Under the pieces are notes generated by a model. That model was not told where the DNA came from, did no database searches, and was given only the letters and a program-made list of their open reading frames with translations. The position numbers and the translations under genes were made by a program. A DNA stretch of 64,000 nucleotides, taken from assembly GCA_949373165.1 (NCBI GenBank), contig CASICO010000002.1, forward strand, positions 1 through 64,000. The letters run 5' to 3'. The stretch comes from an uncultured Flavobacteriales bacterium (lineage in GTDB: Bacteria > Bacteroidota > Bacteroidia > Flavobacteriales_D > Sanyastnellaceae). Shown here one piece after another: positions 13,013 to 21,984 of the stretch; within the stretch, counting starts at the first letter, position 1, and each line of letters starts with the position of its first letter.

Positions 13013-15828
13013 TACTTGGACAAGTAAAGGTTGCGCTCAGAGTAAATCTTGCGGAAGAAAGGGTCACGCAGGGTGTCGATGAAGCGGATGGCCTCCCCCG
13101 TTGACTTCATTTCCGGGCCGAGTTCCTTGTTGACCTCTGGGAACTTAGAGTAACTGAAAACTGGAATTTTAATCGCGTATCCGCGCTTGCGGGGCTGAAA
13201 ATCGAAGTCCTTCACTTTCTTCTCGCCCAGCATGACCTCGGTGGCGTATTTCACGTAGGGTTCTTGGTACGCCTTGGCAATGAAAGGCACCGTGCGGGAG
13301 GCACGTGGATTGGCTTCGATGACGTAAACCGTGTCATCCTTGACAGCAAACTGAATGTTGAGTAACCCTTTGGTTTCGAGTGCCACCGCCACCTTTTTGG
13401 TGATGTCCTCGATCTGGGCCAGAATCAAATCCCCCAAGTTGTACGGCGGCAAAACCGCATAGGAGTCACCGGAGTGAATGCCAGCTGGCTCAATGTGCTG
13501 CATGATGCCAATGATGTAGGTGTCTTCACCATCACAAATGGCATCCGCCTCGCACTCAATGGCGCCCTCCAAGAAGTGATCCAACAAGATCTGATTGTCG
13601 GGCATGTCGCGGAGAATGTCCACCACATGGCGCTCCAAGCCCTTCTCGCTGATGACAATCTTCATCCGCTGGCCACCCAGCACATAACTCGGCCTCACCA
13701 AAAGCGGAAAGCCCAACTCACGGCTCAACTCAATCCCCTGTTCCGCAGAGGTGATCGCACCGAATTTGGGGTAGGGAACTTCCAACTCCTTTAGCAAGTT
13801 TGAGAAGCGACCACGGTCTTCCGCGATGTCCAGCGCTTGGTAACTCGTTCCCAAGATTGGGATCCCGTACCGCTCCAGCTTTTCGGCCAGTTTCAGCGCC
13901 GTTTGGCCACCGAGCTGGACAATGACCCCTTCGGGCTGTTCGTGCCGAATGATGTCGTAGATGTGCTCCCAAAATACCGGCTCGAAATACAAGCGGTCGG
14001 CCGTGTCGCTGTCGGTGGACACCGTTTCAGGATTGCAGTTGATCATGACGGCCTCGTAACCTGCCGCGCGGGCGGCCATCACTCCATGCACACAACAGTA
14101 ATCAAACTCAATGCCTTGGCCAATGCGATTGGGGCCACTGCCCAGCACCACAATCTTGCGGCCTGAGCTTTTGGGTGACTCATTGGTCTCACAGAACGTG
14201 CTGTAATAGTATGGCGTTTGCGCCTTGAATTCAGCGGCACAAGTGTCCACCAAACGATAGCTACGCTCAATCCCCAGGTCCACCCGTCGGTCAAAGACTT
14301 CACTTTCTTTTGCCCGCACAATGTGGCCAATCTGTCGGTCCGCAAAGCCTTTGAGTTTCGCCTCTTTCATGAGGTCAAAAGGCATGTCTTCAATGCGGTG
14401 CTTTCCGATTCGACCCTCGACCTCAATCAGGTCCTCAATTTGGCGCAAGAACCACGGGTCAATCTTGGTCTTGTTTTGAATCGTACTCATGGGGATGCCC
14501 AACTTGATGGCATCGTAGAGGTGAAACAATCGATTCCAAGACGGGAACTCCAACGAATGCAAGATCTGGTCTTGGTCTCGAAGTTCTTTGCCGTCCGCCC
14601 CCAAACCATTTCGCTTGATTTCCAAAGATTGACAAGCCTTCTGAAGGGCCTCCTGGAAACTCCTTCCAATGGCCATTACCTCTCCAACAGACTTCATCTG
14701 AAGTCCAAGTTCCCGGTTCGCACCCTCAAATTTGTCGAAGTTCCACCGCGGGATTTTCACAATCACATAATCCAGTGTAGGCTCGAAGAAGGCACTTGTG
14801 GTGCCTGTGATGGGATTGGTCAACTCATCCAAGTGGTAGCCAATGGCGAGTTTGGCGGCAATCTTGGCAATGGGGTACCCTGTCGCCTTGGATGCCAAAG
14901 CGGAGGAACGGCTCACACGCGGGTTGATTTCAATCGCAATGATGTCCTCTCTCTCATCGGGCGACACCGCGAACTGCACATTGCAGCCCCCAGCAAATGC
15001 GCCAATGGAATTCATCATGTGGATGGCCATGTCACGCATCCTTTGGAACGTGCTGTCCGACAGGGTCATCGCAGGGGCCACCGTAATGGAATCCCCCGTA
15101 TGGATGCCCATTGGATCGAAGTTCTCAATCGAACAGATGATGACCACATTGTCATTGGCATCGCGCAACAACTCCAACTCAAACTCCTTCCAACCAAGCA
15201 ACGCTTTGTCAATCATCACCTCGTGGATGGGTGAGATGTGAAGTGCCCGGGTCAACAACCCGTCAAATTCGGCCGGGTCATGTACAATGGATGCTCCTGC
15301 CCCGCCCAGCGTGAATGAAGAGCGGATGCAAAGTGGAAAACCGAATTTCTGGGCCGCCTCTTTGCCTTCGAGAAAGCTTTTCGCAGTCGCTTGAGGCGCC
15401 ATCGGAATCCCGATTTCTTCCATCAGGTTTCGAAAACGTTCTCGGTTCTCGGTAATGTCAATGGCTTCAATGTTGACGCCGATGAGCTTGACGCCGTACT
15501 GCTCCCAAATGCCCATCTCATCGCAGGTGATGCAGAGGTTCAACGCTGTCTGACCGCCCATGGTCGGCAGCACAGCATCGATGTTGTGCTTTTGCAGGAT
15601 CTCTTCAATGGACTCCGGCTCCAACGGCTTGAGGTAAATGTTGTCCGCCACAACCGGGTCGGTCATGATGGTCGCCGGGTTGGAATTGATGAGGGTCACC
15701 TCAATGCCTTCTTCGCGAAGCGAGCGCGAGGCCTGAGATCCGGAATAATCGAACTCGCAGGCTTGTCCGATGACGATGGGCCCACTTCCTATGATGAGGA
15801 CGGACTTGATGCTCGTGTCTTTCGGCAT
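13012..15828 (-). CDS. carB: Carbamoyl-phosphate synthase, large subunit
   Basis: A 938-residue CarB with two homologous ATP-grasp halves: IIGSGPIVIGQACEFDYSG opens the first and VLGSGPNRIGQGIEFDYCC the second. It makes carbamoyl phosphate from bicarbonate, ammonia supplied by CarA and two ATP, feeding pyrimidine and arginine synthesis. E. coli CarB is 1073 residues; this protein stops soon after FPEVNKELGPEMKSTGEAIRF, so the C-terminal MGS-like allosteric domain that binds UMP and ornithine is essentially missing. I recall the same short form from other flavobacteria, so this is probably normal for the clade. The start giving MPKDTSIKSV lies directly after a run of ten A/T bases; the upstream 31-codon extension has no family similarity. 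carA is not in the window. Confidence 0.96.
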   Translation of the reverse strand: MPKDTSIKSVLIIGSGPIVIGQACEFDYSGSQASRSLREEGIEVTLINSNPATIMTDPVVADNIYLKPLEPESIEEILQKHNIDAVLPTMGGQTALNLCITCDEMGIWEQYGVKLIGVNIEAIDITENRERFRNLMEEIGIPMAPQATAKSFLEGKEAAQKFGFPLCIRSSFTLGGAGASIVHDPAEFDGLLTRALHISPIHEVMIDKALLGWKEFELELLRDANDNVVIICSIENFDPMGIHTGDSITVAPAMTLSDSTFQRMRDMAIHMMNSIGAFAGGCNVQFAVSPDEREDIIAIEINPRVSRSSALASKATGYPIAKIAAKLAIGYHLDELTNPITGTTSAFFEPTLDYVIVKIPRWNFDKFEGANRELGLQMKSVGEVMAIGRSFQEALQKACQSLEIKRNGLGADGKELRDQDQILHSLEFPSWNRLFHLYDAIKLGIPMSTIQNKTKIDPWFLRQIEDLIEVEGRIGKHRIEDMPFDLMKEAKLKGFADRQIGHIVRAKESEVFDRRVDLGIERSYRLVDTCAAEFKAQTPYYYSTFCETNESPKSSGRKIVVLGSGPNRIGQGIEFDYCCVHGVMAARAAGYEAVMINCNPETVSTDSDTADRLYFEPVFWEHIYDIIRHEQPEGVIVQLGGQTALKLAEKLERYGIPILGTSYQALDIAEDRGRFSNLLKELEVPYPKFGAITSAEQGIELSRELGFPLLVRPSYVLGGQRMKIVISEKGLERHVVDILRDMPDNQILLDHFLEGAIECEADAICDGEDTYIIGIMQHIEPAGIHSGDSYAVLPPYNLGDLILAQIEDITKKVAVALETKGLLNIQFAVKDDTVYVIEANPRASRTVPFIAKAYQEPYVKYATEVMLGEKKVKDFDFQPRKRGYAIKIPVFSYSKFPEVNKELGPEMKSTGEAIRFIDTLRDPFFRKIYSERNLYLSK

Positions 15829-15840
15829 TTTTTTTTTCCG

Positions 15841-15858
15841 GACAGCAACAACGCTGTC
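15841..15858 (-). promoter_or_regulatory. Stem-loop in the carB leader
   Basis: GACAGC-AACAAC-GCTGTC is a perfect six-base-pair stem with a six-base loop, extendable by two more G-C pairs past one mismatch. In the carB transcript it stands just before an A-rich stretch leading into the ATG at 15828. It has no U tract and so is not an intrinsic terminator. It may affect translation initiation; that is inference. Confidence 0.35.
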
Positions 15859-15872
15859 TGGGAAAACCGCAG

Positions 15873-15880
15873 CAAAACTA
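15873..15880 (-). promoter_or_regulatory. Possible Bacteroidota -7 promoter element for carB
   Basis: On the minus strand this reads TAGTTTTG, a full match to the Bacteroidota -7 consensus TAnnTTTG, 45 bases upstream of the carB start. A well-spaced -33 TTTG is not obvious, so the call is weak. Confidence 0.3.
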
Positions 15881-15929
15881 CCCCACACCTTCCAATCCGC
15901 CGCACCCTGTTTTCCACACAAAATCCCGG

Positions 15930-16811
15930 ATGAATGAGAAAGAACAACCGAACTTTGACTTCATGGTCCTGTCTTCAGATGTCGTTCCAAAGTCCACTCC
16001 AGCTGAAGTGGTGCGCAAAGTGCACCGTCAGGGCACGGTAGACATCGAATACGCCATTTGGCAACCGCAAGGGGGGTCGACGTCTTGCACCATCGCCTTG
16101 CATGGTTTTAGCCGGCCCTTAGAAGACATGCTCAGCGTAAGGCCTTTGCTGGATGACAACACCGCGCTTTTGATGCCGCATTTGCCCGCGCATGGACGCT
16201 CTTCTGGCGACCATCGCCCCCTGGCCACCTCCGATTGGTGGGCTGCATTGGAAGGTGTCCTAAAAAAGGAGGGCTTGCACTTCAATGGGACACTCATTGG
16301 ATACAGTCTAGGGGGGCGCGTCGCCCTTACCTGCTTCAGCTTGTTCCCTTCTCGGTTCACCAAAGTGACCTTACTGGCCCCCGATGGGCTCGTGAAGAAT
16401 CCGGGCTATCGATTCGCGGTCGATACGGCTTTGGGCCGGGCTTGGATGAACCAAAGCGAGCGCCAAAGAAAGACCGTGGTCCAGGTCCTGACTTGGCTAC
16501 GCGCTGCCCATCTCCTCCCCCATCACATTTACCAATTCTTCTTGTTCCATCTGGATTCGGAGGAGATGTGGGCCATGGTGATCGACTGCTGGTGCTCACT
16601 CCAGCAGTTTTGGCCTCCGCCTCAGCGCCGACTTCGCGCCATTTCGACGTCGCACAATGCTGTGATTGAAGCCCATTTTGGTGAACGCGACAAAGTGATC
16701 AAACCCGCCAACGCCAAAAAATTAAAGGGCATTTGCCCGGTTCATTTCCACCCTTGTGGACATGGTCTTTTGCGGACGGACATCATCGAAAGGATTGCTT
16801 CGCCATCTTGA
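15930..16811 (+). CDS. Alpha/beta hydrolase
   Basis: A 293-residue alpha/beta-hydrolase-fold protein. Visible elements are the oxyanion region ALHGFSRPLEDM, a lid-flanking PHLPAHGRSSGD, the nucleophile elbow GYSLGG, and a C-terminal catalytic-histidine block PCGHGLLRTD. The acid residue is probably the aspartate of HFGERDKVIKP. No signal peptide is evident, so it is likely cytoplasmic; the substrate cannot be told. An alternative ATG at 15963 (MVLSSDVV) would shorten it by 11 residues. It is divergent from carB and ends just before the GGGP synthase gene, with which it is probably co-transcribed. Confidence 0.75.
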   Translation: MNEKEQPNFDFMVLSSDVVPKSTPAEVVRKVHRQGTVDIEYAIWQPQGGSTSCTIALHGFSRPLEDMLSVRPLLDDNTALLMPHLPAHGRSSGDHRPLATSDWWAALEGVLKKEGLHFNGTLIGYSLGGRVALTCFSLFPSRFTKVTLLAPDGLVKNPGYRFAVDTALGRAWMNQSERQRKTVVQVLTWLRAAHLLPHHIYQFFLFHLDSEEMWAMVIDCWCSLQQFWPPPQRRLRAISTSHNAVIEAHFGERDKVIKPANAKKLKGICPVHFHPCGHGLLRTDIIERIASPS

Positions 16812-16815
16812 ACCC

Positions 16816-17586
16816 GTGAACGAGCAAACCCCAAACCCCATTACCCCGCGTTGGATCACCGCCCTAGAATCCGCGGGCGCTGAGGGACGAAAAGGCCTCG
16901 CGGTGCTGGTGGACCCCGACAAAGTGAAGGACAGCCATGACCTAGACTGGATGTCCAATCCCGGATTCGAGGCTGTGCACACCGTCTTGCTGGGCGGGAG
17001 CCTGGTGACCGAGGGGTCCATGGACACCGTCGCATCGTGGATCCGTGAACGGACAAATACCCCAATTGTGCTCTTTCCCGGTTCACCAAGCCAACTGACC
17101 GCAGAGGCAGACGCACTGCTCTTCCTCTCTGTCATCAGTGGCCGCAACCCCGAGGCCCTGATCGGCAAACACGTGGAGGCGGCATCGCGGGTTCGCGAAC
17201 TGGGGTTAGACGCTGTGGGATGCGGTTACATGCTCATCGATGGAGGTCGGACCACCACAGCCCACTACATGAGCGGATCGCTTCCCATCCCCGGCGACAA
17301 GCCCGACATCGCAGCCACCACCGCCCTCGCCGGCCATTACTTGGGGCAGCAATGCATGTACCTCGACACAGGCAGCGGCGCAGACCGCCCTGTCTCAGGC
17401 GACATGATTGCCGCAGTTCGAGACGCGGTGCCTTGCCCCATCATCGTGGGCGGTGGCATCACCACGCCTGATGAAGTGATGGATGCCTGGGCAGCCGGTG
17501 CTGACCTGGCCGTCGTGGGTTCGGCCATAGAACGGGACCCCCACTTTTTGCAAGCGTTCGTCACCGAGGCGGAACGGCAAGGTTGA
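16816..17586 (+). CDS. Geranylgeranylglyceryl-phosphate synthase family protein (PcrB-like)
   Basis: A 256-residue TIM-barrel prenyltransferase of the GGGP synthase/PcrB family, which joins a polyprenyl diphosphate to sn-glycerol-1-phosphate. Family motifs are clear: LAVLVDPDKVKD near the start, VLLGGSLVT, TPIVLFPGSPSQLTAEADALLFLS, AVGCGYMLIDGG, and the phosphate-binding PIIVGGGITTPDEV with GADLAVVGSAIE. Bacteroidota carry such enzymes although they do not make archaeal-type bulk lipids; their product is uncertain. The start chosen is the GTG at 16816, because the frame upstream overlaps the hydrolase gene and lacks similarity. The stop lies five bases from the convergent receptor gene. Confidence 0.85.
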   Translation: MNEQTPNPITPRWITALESAGAEGRKGLAVLVDPDKVKDSHDLDWMSNPGFEAVHTVLLGGSLVTEGSMDTVASWIRERTNTPIVLFPGSPSQLTAEADALLFLSVISGRNPEALIGKHVEAASRVRELGLDAVGCGYMLIDGGRTTTAHYMSGSLPIPGDKPDIAATTALAGHYLGQQCMYLDTGSGADRPVSGDMIAAVRDAVPCPIIVGGGITTPDEVMDAWAAGADLAVVGSAIERDPHFLQAFVTEAERQG

Positions 17587-17591
17587 GTTTT

Positions 17592-19883
17592 TTAGAAGCG
17601 GTAAGTCAGCGCCACATTGATGTGTCGCCCGGCTTGAGGGTAATAGAAGTTTTCAAGCGCATAGAAATCGGGTCCTGCAGAGTAACTGTAGGTGTAGCCA
17701 TTGGCGCTGTATTCTGCATCCAGCGCATTTTCCACCCAAACATCCAGGCGGGTGCGGTCGAGGACCTTCCCCTCTTTGACCGTTGGAAGATGAAGGCTAG
17801 CCCTGAGTTGTGATACAGTGTAGGCCGACAAAACGGCGTCTTTCCCGGTGTTGTCCATGAACTGATCGCTCACATGTTGCGTTGCCCATTCAATGTCCAG
17901 CGCCACGCCCGATGGCGTCTGGGGGCGCACCGCATGCCACAGAAACTGGCCACCCCACAGCACACGAGGACTAAAGGCAATGTCCGTGTTTTGGTGCTCT
18001 ACACGAATTTCATTGTATTCATCAAAATTTACGCCGTAGTCGTAAAGCACCTCTGTGAATTGATCAATTCGGCTTCGGGAAAACGTGGCCTGAGCCCCCA
18101 ACTCAATCGCCTCGGATACTTGCCAACCAAGTTCCATTTCCACACCCGTCCGTTGGCTCTTGGGCACGTTTTGACGGATGGAAGCCCCCACATCGTTGAG
18201 CGCGCCAGTGGGGATGAGCTGATTCTTGTATGCCATGTGATAGGCCGTCAATCCCCAAGCGTAAGACTCTGCATTTCGGCGCCAACCAAGTTCAAAGTCA
18301 ATCAAACGCTCTGCCTGATCCGCCAAACCTGCGGGCGCATCAATGAAGTCGTTTCGGCCCGGCTCTTTGTGCGCCACTGCGGCCGATAAAAACACGCGTT
18401 CTGCATCATTGATGCGGTAATCCAACCCCAATTTGGGATTCAAGAAGTCAAACGTCGCGCTGTCTCGTTTCACATCAATGAGCTGCTGATCATTGTCGGT
18501 ACCGTCAGCTTGGTAACGAACCCCACGGTACTGAAGTTCAGCCTGGGCTTGCAACCTTCCGTCATTGGATCGCTGGACGAAACGCGCAAAGGCATTTTGA
18601 TCGTGCTTGATTCCCTGGCCATCGTAATACCGGTACCCTGGACCTGTTGCCGCCGATGCATTCCGGGCCCACGTGACTTGACCAAAATGGTCGCCTTCGT
18701 AACGGCTCCACGCGCCGCCCAGCGTCATAGACGCCCGGGCCCATTGCCGTTCCGCACCCACCATACCTCCATAGAAATTGTTGTCCAACCATCGCCTACG
18801 AACAAGGTCGGTGCTCTGAATCGTATCGTCTCCCTGCACCACGTTGGGCAAATTGTAATCGGCCAAATCCTCACCGGCCTTGAATTGCTCAAAATACCCC
18901 TCCCCGTGGGTAAAGTGCCCTGTTGCCGAGAAGCGCCAATCCCCGATTCGCTGCTCCAGGTGCAACTGCTGATGGTCTTGACCGTAATTGTCGACCTCGT
19001 CCTCATAGGTGTAGTAGTTGGCGCGTGGGCCCAAGTTGATCAAGTCGTCGATTTGCGTTGACGTGTACCCGTTGGCCTCCCCCCAACCTTGGATGTCCTC
19101 GGAAGTGCCATTCAATGCCACTTCCGGCACACCCCACCAACTTTGGTAGGTGCGCTCGCGGCCACTCAAAATGGTGTAGGTCATCTGCCCACCGTCCCAA
19201 GCGCGGTTCAACGCCAGTTGAAAGCTCGAAAGGTCACTGGACGCGCGGTCCACCCAACCGTCACTCTGCACTGTGCTCAGGCGCCCTTCGGCCGCCCAAC
19301 CGCTTTCGCTTCGGCCACTGTTCCAGGCGAGATTGGTTCGAAACGTCCCAAAACTTCCCGCACCCACCATCATGCTGCCTCCAGCCTCTTCGGCCATGCC
19401 GAGGGTATTCAATGAAATCGTGGCCCCAAAGGCGCCAGCTCCCAAGGTAGAAGTCCCTACGCCGCGCTGCACTTGAATGTCGTCCGTTCCGCTGGCCAAG
19501 TCGGGCATGTTGACCCAAAAGACCCCTTGAGATTCACTGTCGTTGATGGGAATGCCATTGAGCGTCACGTTGATTCGCGTCGGATCTGTACCCCGGATGC
19601 GCATCCCCGTGTATCCAATACCGGCTCCAGCATCGGAAGTCACCACAACTGAAGGCGTAAACCTCAGAATGTAGGGCAAATCCTGACCTGTGTTGCGGTC
19701 GGAGATCTCATCGGCACCCAAGGTTTTCGCCGCAAATGGAGCGCGCTCAGCGGCCCTTACAGCGGTCACAGCAGCCGGCTCCAAGAACCGAAAAAGGGTG
19801 TCGCTAGACGAGGGTTTCGCATCTGACTGCGCCCAAATCAGAGTGGGCATCATCAATGACAAAAAGAAAAATAAAGTGCGCAT
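17592..19883 (-). CDS. TonB-dependent receptor, predicted thiamin/thiamin-precursor uptake
   Basis: A 763-residue outer-membrane receptor. The start at 19883 gives a clean signal peptide (MRTLFFFLSLMMPTLIWAQ). The plug domain follows at about residues 40-180 (RNTGQDLPYILRFTPSVVV, GMRIRGTDPTRINVTLNGIP, DIQVQRGVGTSTLGAGAFGATISLNT) and the remainder is a 22-strand-type barrel ending in NVALTYRF, with the terminal aromatic residue expected for BamA recognition. Unlike the receptor at 5931 it has no carboxypeptidase-like domain. The decisive context is a TPP riboswitch in its 5' leader, which predicts repression by thiamin pyrophosphate and hence import of thiamin or a precursor. No inner-membrane thiamin transporter is encoded next to it in this window. 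Confidence 0.9.
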   Translation of the reverse strand: MRTLFFFLSLMMPTLIWAQSDAKPSSSDTLFRFLEPAAVTAVRAAERAPFAAKTLGADEISDRNTGQDLPYILRFTPSVVVTSDAGAGIGYTGMRIRGTDPTRINVTLNGIPINDSESQGVFWVNMPDLASGTDDIQVQRGVGTSTLGAGAFGATISLNTLGMAEEAGGSMMVGAGSFGTFRTNLAWNSGRSESGWAAEGRLSTVQSDGWVDRASSDLSSFQLALNRAWDGGQMTYTILSGRERTYQSWWGVPEVALNGTSEDIQGWGEANGYTSTQIDDLINLGPRANYYTYEDEVDNYGQDHQQLHLEQRIGDWRFSATGHFTHGEGYFEQFKAGEDLADYNLPNVVQGDDTIQSTDLVRRRWLDNNFYGGMVGAERQWARASMTLGGAWSRYEGDHFGQVTWARNASAATGPGYRYYDGQGIKHDQNAFARFVQRSNDGRLQAQAELQYRGVRYQADGTDNDQQLIDVKRDSATFDFLNPKLGLDYRINDAERVFLSAAVAHKEPGRNDFIDAPAGLADQAERLIDFELGWRRNAESYAWGLTAYHMAYKNQLIPTGALNDVGASIRQNVPKSQRTGVEMELGWQVSEAIELGAQATFSRSRIDQFTEVLYDYGVNFDEYNEIRVEHQNTDIAFSPRVLWGGQFLWHAVRPQTPSGVALDIEWATQHVSDQFMDNTGKDAVLSAYTVSQLRASLHLPTVKEGKVLDRTRLDVWVENALDAEYSANGYTYSYSAGPDFYALENFYYPQAGRHINVALTYRF

Positions 19884-19943
19884 GGCGTTTTGTTTTTTGC
19901 CACACAGGAGGCCGGTAAACGGACTCCACCGCTTCTCGCGGTG

Positions 19944-20016
19944 TTCGCTTCCTTCCCGGAATAACCCGGGCAGGTTCGAGGGTATGATCTCAGCCTTGCG
20001 GCACCCCTGCGGACAG
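19944..20016 (-). promoter_or_regulatory. TPP (THI-box) riboswitch
   Basis: Read on the minus strand, the conserved TPP aptamer blocks occur in the right order and spacing: GGGGTGCC (20007-20000), GCTGAGA (19994-19988) followed by TCATACCC, GAACCTG (19977-19971), and CCGGGAAGGAA (19959-19949). These are the pyrimidine-binding and diphosphate-binding arms of the aptamer. The end of the aptamer lies about 60 bases before the receptor start codon. A hairpin CACCGC-loop-GCGGTG (19927-19943) and a GGAG/CTCC pairing possibility lie between aptamer and ATG, with no U tract, so control of translation start is more likely than transcription termination. Boundaries are approximate. Confidence 0.93.
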
Positions 20017-20094
20017 GGCAAAACTAAAACAAACGGCCATAAGTTCAAACGAACACGAGACGCGATTCTTCACGCTCGGTTTTACCTTCGCCTT

Positions 20095-20922
20095 ATGCCT
20101 CGCGCGTCACAATCAGCCTCCCCTTTGGACCTGCAATCGATTTTGGACCTGGCTTTGACCACGGTAAGAACAGCTTCGGCAGAGTTGATTCGGTTGTCGC
20201 AATCAACTTTAGAGATTGAGTACAAAGGGGACGGGTCACCCGTAACCAACGCGGACCTCGCCAGCCACCACATCATCAGCCAAGGGCTGGCTTCCTTGGA
20301 CATCCCTGTGGTGAGTGAAGAAGGGGGGAGAACCCCTCATGCCCAACGTCAGAATTGGACACGCATGTGGCTGGTCGACCCTCTAGACGGCACCAACTCC
20401 TTCATTCGCATGCGGTCAGGCTACGCAATCAATGTGGCCCTGATGGAGACCAATGGCCAAGAATGGCTTCCCATTCTGGGCATCGTTGCATTGCCCGATT
20501 TGGATGTCATGTATTATGGAGGTAGAGGCCTGGGAACTTGGAAAGCCAAACTCAGCGAAGGGAATATCGTGCCCAAGCCCATCCGATCCGATGACGATTT
20601 GACCCCACCATTCGACCTTCTCATCAGCTGGAATGAATCCGGCACCGTCAATGACCTGGTCGCCGGAACGGTCGACCCCACACAAGTTCGGATGCGCCCC
20701 ATCAGTGGCGCGCGAAAATTCTGTCTCGTCGCAGAAGGAAAAGCGGACATCCATGCGCGTTCTAGCGGGTATTACGAATGGGATTGTGCCGCAGGGGACG
20801 CTCTGCTTCGTGCACAGGGGCTCGCTGTTCGAGACCTTGTAACGGGGCGACCCCTTGCCTACAACGGCCCCACATTGAAAGTCGGTGGCTTGATTGCCTC
20901 TCGCATTCCCTTTGCCGGTTAA
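20095..20922 (+). CDS. cysQ: 3'(2'),5'-bisphosphate nucleotidase, CysQ/inositol monophosphatase family
   Basis: A 275-residue member of the lithium-sensitive phosphatase family. The metal-binding motif WLVDPLDGTNSFI and the second motif YYEWDCAAGDALLRAQG are present, as is SEEGGR, the acidic loop preceding them. CysQ-type enzymes hydrolyse 3'-phosphoadenosine 5'-phosphate to AMP during sulfate assimilation; assignment within the IMPase superfamily rests on general resemblance (LVAEGKADIHARSSGYYEWD is typical of CysQ). The start at 20095 was chosen since the open frame further upstream crosses the riboswitch region. It ends 36 bases before the stop of the convergent rsgA. Confidence 0.82.
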   Translation: MPRASQSASPLDLQSILDLALTTVRTASAELIRLSQSTLEIEYKGDGSPVTNADLASHHIISQGLASLDIPVVSEEGGRTPHAQRQNWTRMWLVDPLDGTNSFIRMRSGYAINVALMETNGQEWLPILGIVALPDLDVMYYGGRGLGTWKAKLSEGNIVPKPIRSDDDLTPPFDLLISWNESGTVNDLVAGTVDPTQVRMRPISGARKFCLVAEGKADIHARSSGYYEWDCAAGDALLRAQGLAVRDLVTGRPLAYNGPTLKVGGLIASRIPFAG

Positions 20923-20958
20923 GTCGCCAAAATCTGGCCTCTAACCTATGGCCTTTCG

Positions 20959-21984
20959 CTAGCCCGCATTGCCCCCACGCACCCCAGTCGCGCGGTAAGG
21001 ACCTTCGTCAAACTCTTCAATCATGTTGCGGTAGTTCCGGTAACGCTCATCGTCGACTTCCCCCGTTTCCAGCGCACGAACCACTGCGCAACCCGGCTCA
21101 TCTAGGTGACGACAATTGTGAAACTTGCAATTGGGCAAGAGCCGGAACATTTCTGGAAAATGGTGGTGCAAGGTTTCCTTTTCGATGTGCACCAGCCCAA
21201 ATCCTTTGATGCCAGGCGTGTCGATGATGAATCCGCCATCCGCTTCAGGCAAGGGAAACATCTCTGCAAACGTGGTGGTGTGACGGCCCTTGTCGTGCAC
21301 GTCGGACACCTCCGCTGTTTTCTGGTCCACACCGGGAATCAAGGCATTGAGCAACGTCGATTTCCCCACACCACTGTGGCCACTCACCAAGTGAATGCCC
21401 CCCTTCATCCGCGCTCTCACTTCATCGAGCCCTATCCCCTCCTTCGCGGAAATGGGAAGACACTCATACCCTGCTTCGCTGTACATGGTCATCCAAGAAG
21501 CCAATAAATCCTCCGCTTCCTCGCCGAGCTGCAAAAGCACATCCACCTTATTGAAGAGCAACGTTGTGGGCACTCCATATGCCTCTGCAGTGACAAGAAA
21601 ACGGTCCACAAAACCACTCGAGGTGGCCGGTTCAACCAACGTCACCACGAGCCAAGCCCGATCCACATTCGCAGCCACAACGTGAGCCTCATGGCTCAAA
21701 TTCACACTGCGCCGAATGATGCGATTTCTTCGGGGCTCAATGACCGTAATCACACCTGTCCCATCTGCCTCTTCGGTCCATTCTACATGGTCCCCTACTG
21801 CGACGGGATTGGTCGTTCGCAGGCCCTCCATCCGGAACTTGCCGCGCAAGCGACATTCCACGCGACGGCCCTCCTTGGTTTGGACGTCGACCCATTTTCC
21901 GGTCGATCTAAATACAGTGCCTGAATGATTTTCCTCCACGGCTGCAAGTTCGCTGAAAACCGGCATCCTAAATTGCGGCCTCAT
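20959..21984 (-). CDS. rsgA: Ribosome small-subunit-dependent GTPase A
   Basis: A 341-residue RsgA/YjeQ. It has the N-terminal OB fold (about residues 20-90), then a circularly permuted GTPase domain in the order G4-G5-G1-G3: LLFNKVDVL, then GHSGVGKSTLLNALI, then DTPGIKGFG. The C-terminal zinc knuckle is NCKFHNCRHLDEPGC with the expected Cys/His ligands. The enzyme checks maturation of the 30S decoding centre, with GTP hydrolysis stimulated by the small subunit. Two ATG starts are possible, 21984 and 21966; the first overlaps in antisense the start codon of the divergent ABC ATPase gene, so promoters for the two must lie inside each other's coding sequence. Confidence 0.95.
   Translation of the reverse strand: MRPQFRMPVFSELAAVEENHSGTVFRSTGKWVDVQTKEGRRVECRLRGKFRMEGLRTTNPVAVGDHVEWTEEADGTGVITVIEPRRNRIIRRSVNLSHEAHVVAANVDRAWLVVTLVEPATSSGFVDRFLVTAEAYGVPTTLLFNKVDVLLQLGEEAEDLLASWMTMYSEAGYECLPISAKEGIGLDEVRARMKGGIHLVSGHSGVGKSTLLNALIPGVDQKTAEVSDVHDKGRHTTTFAEMFPLPEADGGFIIDTPGIKGFGLVHIEKETLHHHFPEMFRLLPNCKFHNCRHLDEPGCAVVRALETGEVDDERYRNYRNMIEEFDEGPYRATGVRGGNAG

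Noticed and set aside
14218..15234. Long antisense open frame (about 338 codons) opposite carB
   Set aside because: It is the shadow of a strongly conserved gene; GC-rich codon use creates such frames and it shows no family similarity.
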